A stretch of 64,000 nt of DNA from CADCTB01 sp964479465 (GCA_964479465.1 CAYZMG010000001.1:108112-172111); one strand, 5' to 3'; shown: positions 50,522 to 60,152, counted from the stretch's first letter. Notes: a model not told the origin generated them from the letters alone. A program made the numbers and translations.

Positions 50522-51643
50522 GTGGACCTTCCTGCGCTCCTGGGTGTTCTCCGCCGGCAATGGCACGTCGTCGCGATCGTCGTGGTCCTGACGGTCGCCG
50601 GGGCGGCGGCGGCCTCGTTCATCATCCCGCCGAGCTATCGCGCGTCGGGCACGATGATCCTGCTGTCGCCGGCTCCGGGTGACGGCAGCAACCCCTTCGC
50701 CCAGGCGGGGTCGGGGGTCGCCGCTGAAGCCCTTCTCAGCTCCGTGAACAGCCAGTCCTTCGCCATCAGGGCCAGGGACGCAGGGATCGGCAAGGACTTC
50801 GACGTCGAGATCAGCGCGCGGGGCGGGGGCGTCATCCTGGTGCTGGCGACGGACTCCGAGGCCGCGGCCACCGCCATGGGCGACTTCCACAGGCTCACGG
50901 AGCTGCTCGGTCAGGAGCTGCTGGACGTCCAGAAGCGCGGGGGAGCGACTGCCGCCTTCATTACCGCCCAGATCCTCAGCTCCCCCATCGAGGCGACACC
51001 CCTCATGGGGAGCAAGTACCGGATCATGATCGTCATCGTCATCTTCGGGTCCGCGGTCGCGTGCGCTCTCGCGATGGCGCTGGAGAGCATCGCCGCCGGC
51101 AAGGAGCGGCGCCGGGCGCCGGAACCCCACCTCCGGCGCTTCACCGATCAGGCGCCGCCGCAAGCCCCGGTTCCGAGCAACCCCTACCCGCAGCAGTACC
51201 CGCCGCAGCAGTACCCGCCGCAGCCCTACCCTCCGCAGGCCTACCCCCCGCAGGCCTACCCCTCGCAGGCCTACCCGCAGCAACAGCCCTACCCGCCGGC
51301 GGCGTACGGGGGGCAGCCCTACCCTCCGCAACCCTCCTCACCTGCGCCCGACGCTACGCAACCCTCCACACCTGCGCCCGACCCTGCGCCGCGCCCCGTC
51401 CAGCGGGCCGCCCTCGAGGTCGGCGCGCCGGCGGCGCCGCCGGTCGGCACGACCGCCAAACGGTCCCTCAGGCCCGCCGCTCAGCCGGATGCCATCCGTC
51501 GAGCCAGGTCGACCAGCCCGACGGGCACGGCGAACGGGGCCGGCCCGGCCACGCCGGCCCGACGGGCCGCCCAGCCGGCGCCCAAAGCCGCCGCTTCGCG
51601 GCCCACCCGGGCCAAGCGGCTGCATCCCGACAGCGAGGACTGA
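50522..51643 (+). CDS. Wzz/chain-length-determinant-like membrane protein with YPPQ tail
   Basis: A 373-aa protein. Two membrane helices (about residues 15-37 and 167-187) flank an external part, as in Wzz-type polysaccharide co-polymerases. The C-terminal 170 residues are cytoplasmic, with a Y-P-P-Q repeat block (about 222-271) then Ala/Pro/Arg-rich text. No Walker motif is present, so there is no built-in tyrosine kinase. GTG 50522 is the start, with only a weak ribosome site. Confidence 0.7.
   Translation: MDLPALLGVLRRQWHVVAIVVVLTVAGAAAASFIIPPSYRASGTMILLSPAPGDGSNPFAQAGSGVAAEALLSSVNSQSFAIRARDAGIGKDFDVEISARGGGVILVLATDSEAAATAMGDFHRLTELLGQELLDVQKRGGATAAFITAQILSSPIEATPLMGSKYRIMIVIVIFGSAVACALAMALESIAAGKERRRAPEPHLRRFTDQAPPQAPVPSNPYPQQYPPQQYPPQPYPPQAYPPQAYPSQAYPQQQPYPPAAYGGQPYPPQPSSPAPDATQPSTPAPDPAPRPVQRAALEVGAPAAPPVGTTAKRSLRPAAQPDAIRRARSTSPTGTANGAGPATPARRAAQPAPKAAASRPTRAKRLHPDSED
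51185..51332 (+). repeat. Coding tandem repeats (YPPQ-type) in the Wzz-like gene
   Basis: About ten imperfect 12-15-bp units built on TACCCGCCGCAG encode Tyr-Pro-Pro-Gln variants (YPQQ, YPPQP, YPPQA, YPSQA). The repeats could change in number by slippage. Confidence 0.85.
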
Positions 51644-51647
51644 GCCC

Positions 51648-53111
51648 GTGCTCACGACCGAGCGGCCGCCGCCGCCGCCCCCGGCGCGGGCCGGGTGGCG
51701 CCCCACCGGGCTGCTGGTGGCCGCCGCGATCGCCGCCATCGCCCTGGCGGTCGCCGGCGCCGTCCTGGTCGATCCGTTGGTGCCGCTCCTGCTGCTGATG
51801 GTGGGCTTCACGGCCTGGGTGCTCCTGCGTCCGGGGAGCGACGTCGTGACGCTGCTCACGGTCCTCGTCGTGATGCTCTTCGCCATCCCCAGCCGGTTGG
51901 TGCTGGGACCGCTCAAGAGCGCGGGGTCGCCGGCGCTGCTGTTCGGGCTCGGGTGCTTCGTCCTCTGGATGGGCGGCCGCATCCTCCCTTCCTCACAGGC
52001 CAGTCCGGGGCGTCAGCCGGTCCGGATCGCCCTTTTCGTCTTCGGTGCGGTCAACCTGGCCAGCCTCGCCGCCGCCCAGCTGCGGCCGCTGGGCGACATC
52101 GAGGCGCGTGCCGCGGACCGCGGCCTCATGCTGACGATGTCCATGCTGGGCGTGGGGCTCCTCGCCTGCGACGGCATCCCGAATCGCGCCAGGTTCGACA
52201 CCTTGATCCGGAGGCTTATCGTGGCCGGCGCTGCGCTGGCGATGGCCGGCATCATCACTGGGGCATTCGGGATCGACCCGGCCGGGCACATCAGGGTTCC
52301 GGGCCTCACGGCCCTCAACGGCGCCGAGGTCTTCGCCGAGAAGCGTTCGGACTTCCGGCGGGTGGCGGCCACCACCGCCCACGCGATCGAGTTCTCCGTC
52401 GTCCTCGCCATGCTGCTCCCACTCGCCATCCAGCAGGGCTTCAACGCCACGAGCCGGAAGCTGGCCTGGTGGGGGGCGGCGGCGATCATCGCCGCCGGGA
52501 TCCCGCTGTCGCTGGCCCGCTCCGGGGTGATCGGCATCCTCGCCGTCGCCATCATGATCCTCCCGTCGATGCCCCGGGAGCGCCGCCGGATCGCCTATGC
52601 GGCAGGATTGGGATACCTCGTCGCCATGCGCCTGCTGTTCCCCGGCGTCCTCGGCACGATCAAGGCACTGTTCGTCTACGCCGGCGTCGACCCGAGCGTC
52701 ACCGGTCGCACGAACGACTACGCGTACGTCGGCGCCTTTCTCGCCGAGTCGCCCGTGCTCGGTCGGGGCTTCGGCACCTTCGTGCCGACGGAGTACGAGT
52801 TCATCGACAACCAGTACCTCGTCACGATCGTGGAAGCCGGCCTGCTGGGGCTCTGCGCGCTCCTCGGCCTCCTGCTCGTCGGCATGGGAGCCGCGCGCGG
52901 GGCCCGCCGGCGGAGCACCGACGGACCGACCCGTGACACCGCGCAAGCCCTGGCCGCCGGGATCCTTGTCGCCCTCCTTACGAGCGCCACGTTCGACTTC
53001 TTCGGGTTCGGCACGGCACGCGCCCTGCTCTGCCTGCTCCTCGGTTGCGCGGGCGCCCTCTGGAGGTTCGAACGACAAGCCGAGCAGGAGCGAATGGAGG
53101 TGGCGGTATGA
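51648..53111 (+). CDS. O-antigen ligase/Wzy-like polymerase membrane protein
   Basis: A 487-aa protein with about ten hydrophobic segments. Wzy_C/WaaL-like region: an external loop with F-A-E-K-R-S-D-F-R-R-V-A-A-T-T-A-H-A-I-E-F, then I-P-L-S-L-A-R-S-G-V-I-G near residue 285 and V-L-G-R-G-F-G-T-F near residue 368. GTG 51648 follows the Wzz-like stop by 4 bp. It overlaps the FkbM gene by 4 bp. It should polymerise or ligate repeat units outside the membrane. Confidence 0.8.
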   Translation: MLTTERPPPPPPARAGWRPTGLLVAAAIAAIALAVAGAVLVDPLVPLLLLMVGFTAWVLLRPGSDVVTLLTVLVVMLFAIPSRLVLGPLKSAGSPALLFGLGCFVLWMGGRILPSSQASPGRQPVRIALFVFGAVNLASLAAAQLRPLGDIEARAADRGLMLTMSMLGVGLLACDGIPNRARFDTLIRRLIVAGAALAMAGIITGAFGIDPAGHIRVPGLTALNGAEVFAEKRSDFRRVAATTAHAIEFSVVLAMLLPLAIQQGFNATSRKLAWWGAAAIIAAGIPLSLARSGVIGILAVAIMILPSMPRERRRIAYAAGLGYLVAMRLLFPGVLGTIKALFVYAGVDPSVTGRTNDYAYVGAFLAESPVLGRGFGTFVPTEYEFIDNQYLVTIVEAGLLGLCALLGLLLVGMGAARGARRRSTDGPTRDTAQALAAGILVALLTSATFDFFGFGTARALLCLLLGCAGALWRFERQAEQERMEVAV

Positions 53112-53926
53112 AGGGAATCGCGTCCGTCGTGCGCGGCTGGGCCGGCGAGGTCCTGGGGTTCGCCCGGGCGAGCACGTCGCCAAGGTGCTTCCTGCAGATC
53201 ATGCGCGTGCGCCTGAGCAAGAGCAAGGTGGGGTGGCTCGTCTGCCCGCAGCCGATAGAGAGCCGGATCACGCCGAGAGGTTTCGGCGGGCCGGTGTGGC
53301 TGCGCAGCCACACCACCGACATCTCCGTGCTCGGCGAGCTCGTCGGTTCCGACGCGTACGGCCCTCTCGTGCGCGCCATGGGCACCCTCGACGATCGGCC
53401 GCGCACCATCGTCGACCTCGGCGCCAACACCGGTTTGGCCGCCCGCTGGATTCACGCGTCCTTCCCAGGCGCCCGGCTGGTGTGCGTCGAGCCCGAGCCG
53501 GGCAACGTCGCCATGCTCCGTCGCAACCTCGCCGAGGTGCCCGCCGCCATGGTCGTCCCGGCGTGCGTCGGCGGACGCGAGCGCCTGGTGAGCCTGGCCA
53601 CCACCAACGGCGAGTTCGGCTTCGCCATGCACGACGACGGCGAGGGCGACGTGGCCGTCGTCACCATGGAGCGCGTCCTGGTCGAGGCCGGCGTCGATGC
53701 CATCGACATCCTGAAGTGCGACATCGAGGGTGCGGAGCTCGAGCTGTTCGAGGACTGCTCGAGCTGGATCAACCGGGTGCGGATCGCGGTCGTCGAGTGC
53801 CACGACGGGCTGACGGCCGAGGGGCTCCAGGCGATCCTGCACCGCAACGGTGGAGACTTCACCATCGTCGACCGCCGGAGAACCGCCGACTTCGACTGCG
53901 AAGTCGTCACGCTGGTGGCTCGATGA
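53108..53926 (+). CDS. FkbM-family methyltransferase
   Basis: A 272-aa SAM enzyme: I-V-D-L-G-A-N-T-G-L at about 101-110, V-E-P-E-P-G-N, I-L-K-C-D-I-E-G-A-E-L-E, the FkbM core. ATG 53108 sits in the stop overlap of the polymerase gene. O-methylation of a sugar is the usual family role. Confidence 0.9.
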   Translation: MKGIASVVRGWAGEVLGFARASTSPRCFLQIMRVRLSKSKVGWLVCPQPIESRITPRGFGGPVWLRSHTTDISVLGELVGSDAYGPLVRAMGTLDDRPRTIVDLGANTGLAARWIHASFPGARLVCVEPEPGNVAMLRRNLAEVPAAMVVPACVGGRERLVSLATTNGEFGFAMHDDGEGDVAVVTMERVLVEAGVDAIDILKCDIEGAELELFEDCSSWINRVRIAVVECHDGLTAEGLQAILHRNGGDFTIVDRRRTADFDCEVVTLVAR

Positions 53927-55149
53927 GCGGGCCGGGCGGGGCGCCGCTCCCCCGTGTGCTCTACAGCTTCCCGCACCCGCTCGGGCGGCCGGGAATCGGT
54001 ACCACCGCGCTCTGGCAGGTTCGGTCGCTCGTCGCTCTGGGCGTGCCGGTCACTGTCTGGACAACGAGCCTGGCCGTCGCCGGCGACGACCTGGGGCCGG
54101 TGCACGAGACCCTTCGGGTGGCGGGCCGGCGGATCCCACACCGGGCCATGGGCGTCGACCGGGCGCTCCACTTCCACGACCGCATGGTCGCCCACCACGT
54201 GGCGAGGCACGCCGATCGATACGACGTGGTGCACTGCTGGCCTTCGGCCACCCTGCACACCGCCGGCGCGGCCGGGCGGGCCGGCGTGCCGGTGCTGCGC
54301 GAGGTGCCGAACACCCATACCGCCAACGCCTACGAGGTGGCCGAGCGCGTCCACCGAGCGCTCGATGTCCCGTTCGCTCCCAACGCCTCGCACCGGAGCG
54401 ACGCGAGCCGCCTCGGCCATGAGCTGGCCGAGTACGACGCTGTCGACCTCCTGCTCGTTCCATCCGATCACGTCCGTGACACGTTCCTGGTCCGAGGGTG
54501 CGATCCGGCCAGACTCACCCGGCACCAGTACGGCTTCGACCCAAGCCGCTTCCGACCGGCGACCGAAGCGGCTCGGACCGATCCCGCATTCACCGCCCTC
54601 TTTCTCGGCTCCTGCGAGCCGAGAAAGGGACTGCACCTGGCGCTGCGGGCGTGGATCGATTCCGGCGCCGCCGACGTCGGACACCTGCTCGTCTGTGGCC
54701 GGTTCGTCCCCGGCTACCGGGAGCACCTTGCCCCGCTGCTCGCCCACCCCAGCGTCGAGGTGGTGCCCCCGCGCTCCGCCGTCGAGACGCTGCTGCAGCG
54801 GAGCGACGTGCTGATGCTGCCTTCCCTCGAAGAGGGAAGCGCCCTCGTGACCTACGAGGCCCAGGGCTGCGGATGCGCCCTCCTCGTCTCCGACGCCGCC
54901 GGCGCCGTCGTCACCCACGGCGTGAACGGCCTGGTGCACCCGGCCGGCGACCTCGCCGTGCTCACCGAGCAGCTGCGCAGGGTCGCCACCGAGCCGGTTC
55001 TGACCGCCCACCTGCGGGCAGGGGCGTTGGATGCGGCGCGGACGCTGTCCTGGGCCGACGCCGGCCGGCGGCTGCTCGACATCTACCGGACCGTGGCGTC
55101 GGCCCCGCGCACACCTCAGCCGGCCGGCGCCTCGGGGGTGGCGGGATGA
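53923..55149 (+). CDS. Family 4 glycosyltransferase
   Basis: A 408-aa GT-B enzyme: N-terminal R-V-L-Y-S-F-P-H-P-L-G-R-P-G-I-G-T-T, V-L-R-E-V-P-N-T-H-T, and C-terminal F-L-G-S-C-E-P-R-K-G, V-V-P-P-R-S, M-L-P-S-L-E-E-G-S-A-L-V-T-Y-E-A-Q-G-C-G-C. It overlaps the FkbM gene by 4 bp and the convergent deacetylase by 34 bp. Confidence 0.92.
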   Translation: MSGPGGAPLPRVLYSFPHPLGRPGIGTTALWQVRSLVALGVPVTVWTTSLAVAGDDLGPVHETLRVAGRRIPHRAMGVDRALHFHDRMVAHHVARHADRYDVVHCWPSATLHTAGAAGRAGVPVLREVPNTHTANAYEVAERVHRALDVPFAPNASHRSDASRLGHELAEYDAVDLLLVPSDHVRDTFLVRGCDPARLTRHQYGFDPSRFRPATEAARTDPAFTALFLGSCEPRKGLHLALRAWIDSGAADVGHLLVCGRFVPGYREHLAPLLAHPSVEVVPPRSAVETLLQRSDVLMLPSLEEGSALVTYEAQGCGCALLVSDAAGAVVTHGVNGLVHPAGDLAVLTEQLRRVATEPVLTAHLRAGALDAARTLSWADAGRRLLDIYRTVASAPRTPQPAGASGVAG

Positions 55150-55985
55150 AGATCGGGGAACGCCAGCTCGTACGGCATCAGGAACGCGGCAAGGAACTCC
55201 TCGTCGAGCACCGCCCAGCCGGGTTCGCCCGTGAGGTTCGTCAGTTGCGACTCGTGGGCGCGCAGGGCCAGCTGCTTGGTGCCGAGGAAGCCCGTGGTGG
55301 CGACGATCTCCGCCGGCGGCCATCGCCGGCGGTCGAGCAGGCCGCGGAGGAACGAGCGAGGGTGCAGCGACGCCCACGGGCCGCCGGGGTCGGCGTCCCA
55401 CGGACCGTGCACCCAGAACCAGACGGGGTACTCCAGCACACGGGGGACACGGTCCCGGGCATTCAGGGCCAGATCGAGCGCCCGGCGGAGGGCCTGGTGA
55501 TCCGGGTGCCAGTCACGGCCCGAGGGCACGAGCACCTCGTCGGGGACCATGTCGTCGAGGTGGACGGCGATCTCGCCGGCCAGCTCGTCCAGATGGGCGG
55601 CGAGGGTGTCGTCCTGAAAGCCGAGTTGCACCACGGCGGCCTCGTCGACACCCAGTGCGGCGCACGCGGCCACCACCTCGCGACTCCGGCGGCGGGCCAA
55701 CTCGTCCGGCCCGATGACGGCCGACCGGTGGGAGCTGCGGCCGTCCGCCGCCACCAGGACCCTGACCGGCGTCGAAGCCGCGCGCTTGCGGGCGATGGTC
55801 GCACCGCAGCCGATCGTCTCGTCGTCGGGATGCGGTGCCAGGACCAGACAGGACGCGGCTGCAGCTCGGTCAGTGACGTCGGTACCGCGCCGGATGGTGC
55901 GCCGGCGCCACCGGTCGCGGCCGTCCCGCTCGACGGACCGCAGCGCCCGTCGTGCTGCATTGCCGATGGCCACAGCCGGATTCAA
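55116..55985 (-). CDS. LmbE/PIG-L family deacetylase
   Basis: A 289-aa zinc hydrolase with A-P-H-P-D-D-E-T-I-G-C-G near residue 50 (metal ligands His and Asp-Asp) and the late S-G-R-D-W-H-P-D-H-Q (third His). The family removes acetyl groups from N-acetylglucosamine-type substrates. It is on the opposite strand to the rest of the locus, between a GT4 and an FkbM gene; the FkbM ATG lies 20 bp beyond its start. Confidence 0.9.
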   Translation of the reverse strand: MNPAVAIGNAARRALRSVERDGRDRWRRRTIRRGTDVTDRAAAASCLVLAPHPDDETIGCGATIARKRAASTPVRVLVAADGRSSHRSAVIGPDELARRRSREVVAACAALGVDEAAVVQLGFQDDTLAAHLDELAGEIAVHLDDMVPDEVLVPSGRDWHPDHQALRRALDLALNARDRVPRVLEYPVWFWVHGPWDADPGGPWASLHPRSFLRGLLDRRRWPPAEIVATTGFLGTKQLALRAHESQLTNLTGEPGWAVLDEEFLAAFLMPYELAFPDLHPATPEAPAG

Positions 55986-56005
55986 CCACGCAGGAGAACC
56001 TCACG

Positions 56006-56776
56006 ATGACCGATGTCGCGCACAAGCTCAGAGATCACCTGCACAGCCTGTTCCCGCCGACCGTGCACGCGGGGCCGGCCATGGGGCTGCGCATCGGTCG
56101 AGCCGAGGCGAGCGCGGACTACCAACTCGGCACGAACGAGTTGCCCGTTCAGATCGCCATTGCCGACACGCTCGCCGCCGGCGACGTGTTCTTCGACGTC
56201 GGCGCCAACGTCGGGTTCTTCTCGCTCCTCGCCGGCCGGATCGTCGGCCCGTCAGGGGCGGTCCTTGCCTTCGAGCCGGTGCCGGCGAACGCCGCACGCA
56301 TTCGGGCCAACGCCCGTCGCAACGGGCTGGCCAACATCGACGTCCTGGAGGTCGCGCTCTCCGATGCCGCCGGCACCACCACGTTGCTGCTCGCCGCCCA
56401 CCCCGGAGGAGCGGCCGTGGCCTCCGCCGGCGCGCCGCCCGACGCCATCGGCTCCATCGACGTGACGACCGCCACGGTCGACGACCTGATCGACGCCGGC
56501 CGCGTGCGCCCGCCGACCCTGGTGAAGATCGACGTCGAGGGAGCAGAGTCCGAAGTCCTCGAGGGAATGGAGAGGACGTTGCGCGCCCACCGACCGGTCG
56601 TCATCTGCGAGATCGACGGCGAGGAGCCCGGTGCGCTGGCGGCCAAGCGCAGCCGCATCCTCGGCCTCCTCCGCGCCGCCGGGTACACGATCGAAGATCT
56701 CTCTCCGTCCTACCCAGGGAGCGCCTGGCGCGTCGAGCACGTCGTGGCCCGGCCGGCGGGAGGGGGTATGAGATGA
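56006..56776 (+). CDS. FkbM-family methyltransferase
   Basis: A 256-aa SAM enzyme: V-F-F-D-V-G-A-N-V-G-F-F at about 61-72, F-E-P-V-P-A-N, L-V-K-I-D-V-E-G-A-E-S-E-V-L. CAGGAGA precedes ATG 56006. It overlaps the next gene by 4 bp. A second, distinct FkbM enzyme besides 53108-53926, so two methylation positions are likely. Confidence 0.92.
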   Translation: MTDVAHKLRDHLHSLFPPTVHAGPAMGLRIGRAEASADYQLGTNELPVQIAIADTLAAGDVFFDVGANVGFFSLLAGRIVGPSGAVLAFEPVPANAARIRANARRNGLANIDVLEVALSDAAGTTTLLLAAHPGGAAVASAGAPPDAIGSIDVTTATVDDLIDAGRVRPPTLVKIDVEGAESEVLEGMERTLRAHRPVVICEIDGEEPGALAAKRSRILGLLRAAGYTIEDLSPSYPGSAWRVEHVVARPAGGGMR

Positions 56777-58779
56777 CCGATCTCGTCGTGAGTGCCTCGA
56801 CTCGCTGCCGCGACCGCTACACCGGCGTCTCGCCGGCCGGCACGGTCGTCGGCTCGGTGGCAGCTGATGGCACCCATCGCAGAGGGGTCGACGTCGAGGG
56901 CCGGATCGGCATCGACAACGGCGCCCTCCGGTTCCGCCCCCTCGAGACACCTGGATGGGGCCGGGAGGGGATCGCCTACGGGCCATTCGACCCGGTGCCC
57001 GGTCTCGCCTTCTCGACGCTCGTGCTGAACGGCCACAACGCCTCCCAGACCTTCTACTTCCCCGAGTCGCCGGGCGCCCGGGCCCGCCGCATCGTGGCCG
57101 AACTGCTCCACGTGCGGTCGCGGCGCCAGCACCACTACGAGAACATGGCGGTCGGATTCTTCGACGAGCCCGGCACCACCGATCCCCTCAAGGCCGGGCC
57201 CAGCTTCGTGATGCACGCCGCCACCGAGGACAACGGCGAGCTATGGGTGTCCCACGGCGGTCGACCGGCGCGGATCGCGCGCGGCATCCAGAACCTGCCT
57301 TTCGTTTTCGTGGTCGCCCTCAGGCAACAGGGCGCCGCCTTCTACCTCGCGTCGCTGCCCGGTGCGGTCGGTGGCGGGCCCTACCCGATGCTCCGACCGG
57401 TGGGCATCGACCCCGCGTCGGTGACCACCCCCCTGTTCGCCGGGATACAGCAACGGATCCTGGGCGAGGTGGGGTACCGGGTCGACACGCGGATCTACGG
57501 CACCGACGTGGCCGCCGTCGAAGGCTGGGCTGAATGGTTCGGCACGGCCGTCGCCGCCGACCGCCTGACAGGGGCCGGCGAGCGGCTCGATGCCGTGGCT
57601 CCCGATGCCGGCGGGGCGTGGCACGTCGACGGTGACATGGTGCGGACCGCCGCCGGCGCCCGCCCGGGAACGGCCGGCGAACCCTCTGCCGCCCGCGCCG
57701 GCGTGGAAGCCCCGGTCGGCCTCCTCCACGCCGTCGTCCATGCCGGCCGGTCCGGGTGCACGGCCGAGCTCCGCTGGCGCATCGCCGGCGACGGCGCCCA
57801 CCTCGCGGTGGTCCTCGGCCCCCGGGGCTGTGAGATCGTGGCCCGGGACGCCGCCGGCACGAGCCGCCCGCTGGCGGCGGACGCCGGGCTGACGCTCCGG
57901 GCGGGCGCTACCCGGGCCGTGCAGGTGCTCGACGACGGCGCCCGTGTCGCAGTGCACATCGACGGCCGTCTCCTCGGCGGGACGTGGCCAGTGGTGCCCG
58001 CCGGCGGCTTCGACGCCGGCCACGACGTGGGGTTCTTCGTCGGCGGCGACGTCGCCGTCCGCGACTTCGAGGCCCATCCTCGCGAGGTGGCGCTTCCGGG
58101 AGTGCTCGACTGCGGCGCGCCGTGGGCCCCGCCGGCCTCGGGGACACCGTGGCACGAGCGGTTCGACGCGATGTCGCCCGACCTGGACGGAACGTCCACC
58201 CCCTCGGGCGGCCGGCGCTGGACGAGGGTCGAGGGCGTCGGGGCGGTCGAGCTGCTCGGGGACCACGCCCGGGTCCGGGCCGACCGAGCGCACCCGTTCC
58301 CTGACCGGGCCGTGTTCACCGTTCCCTGGGACGATCCGGACCACGCCCGCCTGGAGCTCGACATGACGGTCCCCGGTGGGGCCAAGGGCGAGGGCCACAA
58401 CGGCCGCTGCGGGGTGGTCTTCTGGCAGGACCCGGAGAACTACCTGATCGTGAACGTCTTCGTGGACGATGTCTTCGCCGGCGCGTCGATCTCGACCTTT
58501 TACCATCTCGACGGCCACGAGGACATGTACGACGCCGTCTGGACCCTCGTGCGAGGCGTCGAGTGGGGGCGGCGATGCACGCTCTGGGCGACCTTCGACG
58601 GGGAGCGGTTCCTGTCTGGGATCGACGGTGAGCCCTGCCTGGTCCGTGCCCTGTCCGACGTCTATCCCGGCACGCCGCGACTGCGTATCGAGCGGGTGGG
58701 CATCATCGTCAACGAGGAGTGGGGGAACGACACCGGCACGGTGCTGCACCGCTTCTCGGCCGCCGGCGGGGTGGCCTGA
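56773..58779 (+). CDS. Uncharacterised 668-aa protein with C-terminal beta-sandwich-like domain
   Basis: I do not recognise this protein. No signal peptide. N-terminal half: G-R-I-G-I-D-N-G-A-L-R-F-R-P-L, F-Y-F-P-E-S-P-G-A-R, and E-W-F-G-T-A-V-A; repeated D-G/G-D strands suggest beta sheets. The last 215 residues (from P-W-H-E-R-F-D) look like a concanavalin/LamG-type sandwich: G-V-V-F-W-Q-D-P-E-N-Y-L-I-V-N-V-F-V-D-D, S-T-F-Y-H-L-D-G-H-E-D. It overlaps the genes on both sides, so it is co-translated with a methyltransferase pair. A glycan-binding or glycan-modifying role is inference. Confidence 0.6.
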   Translation: MTDLVVSASTRCRDRYTGVSPAGTVVGSVAADGTHRRGVDVEGRIGIDNGALRFRPLETPGWGREGIAYGPFDPVPGLAFSTLVLNGHNASQTFYFPESPGARARRIVAELLHVRSRRQHHYENMAVGFFDEPGTTDPLKAGPSFVMHAATEDNGELWVSHGGRPARIARGIQNLPFVFVVALRQQGAAFYLASLPGAVGGGPYPMLRPVGIDPASVTTPLFAGIQQRILGEVGYRVDTRIYGTDVAAVEGWAEWFGTAVAADRLTGAGERLDAVAPDAGGAWHVDGDMVRTAAGARPGTAGEPSAARAGVEAPVGLLHAVVHAGRSGCTAELRWRIAGDGAHLAVVLGPRGCEIVARDAAGTSRPLAADAGLTLRAGATRAVQVLDDGARVAVHIDGRLLGGTWPVVPAGGFDAGHDVGFFVGGDVAVRDFEAHPREVALPGVLDCGAPWAPPASGTPWHERFDAMSPDLDGTSTPSGGRRWTRVEGVGAVELLGDHARVRADRAHPFPDRAVFTVPWDDPDHARLELDMTVPGGAKGEGHNGRCGVVFWQDPENYLIVNVFVDDVFAGASISTFYHLDGHEDMYDAVWTLVRGVEWGRRCTLWATFDGERFLSGIDGEPCLVRALSDVYPGTPRLRIERVGIIVNEEWGNDTGTVLHRFSAAGGVA

Positions 58780-60152
58780 TGCGAACCGATCTCCTCGAGC
58801 TCCTGCGCTGCCCGCGCAGCGGCGGCCGATTCACCTTGGAGGCGCTCGAGCGTGACGGTGACGACGTGGAGGCCGGCGTCCTGCGCAGCGACGCCGGCGC
58901 CTTCCCAATCGTGGCCGGCATCCCGGTGCTGCGAGGGGGCGACGAGGGGATCGTCGATCTTCTCCTCAGCGGTGACGCAGCGACGGCCACCGCGCTCGCC
59001 ATCGTCCGTCACACCGATCTGTCGCGGCTCGACGCGCTGGTTCCCCTCCTCCTCGACCTCCGCCCCACGCGGCCTGTAGGCCGGCGCCTCCTCGCCTACC
59101 GGGACAGGGCCGTCGCCCGCCGGGCGGCCGCCGCGCTGGCCGCCGCCGCCGCCGGCTCACCGGAGCCGTTGCTCCGGCTGACGTACCTGGAGGGCCGGCG
59201 GCCCAACCCCGAGGGGTACCGCTACTTCCGCTACCGCCTGGGCCTGCCCCGCCATCTGGTGGCGCTGGGCGCGGTCGCCGCCGCCAGGCCGGGCACCGGG
59301 CCGGTCGTGGAGGTCGGGTGCGGCGCCGGGCACCTGGCGGGCCAGTTCCAGTCCATGCTGGCCCCTCGGCGGCTCATCGCCGTCGAGCGCGACCTGGACC
59401 TTCTCTGGATCGCCCGCCGCCACCTGGCCCCCGCGGTGGACCACCTCTGCGCCGATGCCACGTCGCTGCCGTTGCCGACGGAGTCGTGCTCCCTCGCCGT
59501 CGCGGTCGACGTTCTTTCCTTCGTGGAGGCCAAGGCGACGGCGTGTCGTGAGCTGCGCCGCGTCATCGAGCCCGGCGGTGGCGTCGTCCTGTCTTCGCTG
59601 ATCAACGCCACGGCCACCCACGAGTTCGCGGGCTCGCCCCTACCGGTCCAGGCCTGGCGGCGCCTGGTCACCGCCGGAGCCGTGCTGCCGGCCGATGACA
59701 CGGCCACCGACCACCTCGCCCTCGCCGACCAGACGGTGCTCGACGCCTATCTCGAGGGATCGGCGGCGCCGGGGCGCAGCGACGAGGCGGAAGTCCTCGA
59801 CAGGGCCCGGACGATCACTCTGCTCGCCGGCCACGCGGCGACGGCCGGCGCCGGTCTCCCCCTTCGCGGCTGGCCGCATGCCATCGGCCGCCTGGGCACC
59901 CATCCCGTCCTGCACCGGGTGCCGGGTGAAGACGGGTCAATGGTGCGGTACCGCCGCGAGTACCCGTCGGCCGGCTTCGTCCGCGACAACCCCGACCTCG
60001 AGCGATACCTGCCCAGGAAGCTCACCGTGGGCCGAGGCTCGATCGACGAGGCCCGCGCCGGCGGATCCCCTGTCGCGCTCGCCGACGCCGTCGCCAGCGT
60101 CGCTGTCCTCGGCTACCCGGAGGGGTGGCCGGAGGACCCCTGGTCGACCTGA
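58779..60152 (+). CDS. Methyltransferase with N-terminal Trm112-like domain
   Basis: A 457-aa protein. The first 55 residues (L-L-E-L-L-R-C-P-R-S-G-G-R-F...F-P-I-V-A-G-I-P-V-L) look like Trm112/YcaR, but only one Cys of the metal site is present. The SAM domain has V-V-E-V-G-C-G-A-G-H-L-A near residue 197 and A-V-A-V-D-V-L-S-F-V-E. It starts on the last base of the preceding stop (TGATG). It overlaps the convergent GT2 by 40 bp. Confidence 0.8.
   Translation: MRTDLLELLRCPRSGGRFTLEALERDGDDVEAGVLRSDAGAFPIVAGIPVLRGGDEGIVDLLLSGDAATATALAIVRHTDLSRLDALVPLLLDLRPTRPVGRRLLAYRDRAVARRAAAALAAAAAGSPEPLLRLTYLEGRRPNPEGYRYFRYRLGLPRHLVALGAVAAARPGTGPVVEVGCGAGHLAGQFQSMLAPRRLIAVERDLDLLWIARRHLAPAVDHLCADATSLPLPTESCSLAVAVDVLSFVEAKATACRELRRVIEPGGGVVLSSLINATATHEFAGSPLPVQAWRRLVTAGAVLPADDTATDHLALADQTVLDAYLEGSAAPGRSDEAEVLDRARTITLLAGHAATAGAGLPLRGWPHAIGRLGTHPVLHRVPGEDGSMVRYRREYPSAGFVRDNPDLERYLPRKLTVGRGSIDEARAGGSPVALADAVASVAVLGYPEGWPEDPWST

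Noticed and set aside
51185..51332. Tandem repeats considered as a non-coding minisatellite
   Set aside because: They keep one reading frame and encode a YPPQ tail inside a continuous gene.
53452..55401. A 649-codon minus-strand open frame
   Set aside because: Antisense to the FkbM and GT4 genes; composition is low-complexity Arg/Gly/Val without motifs.
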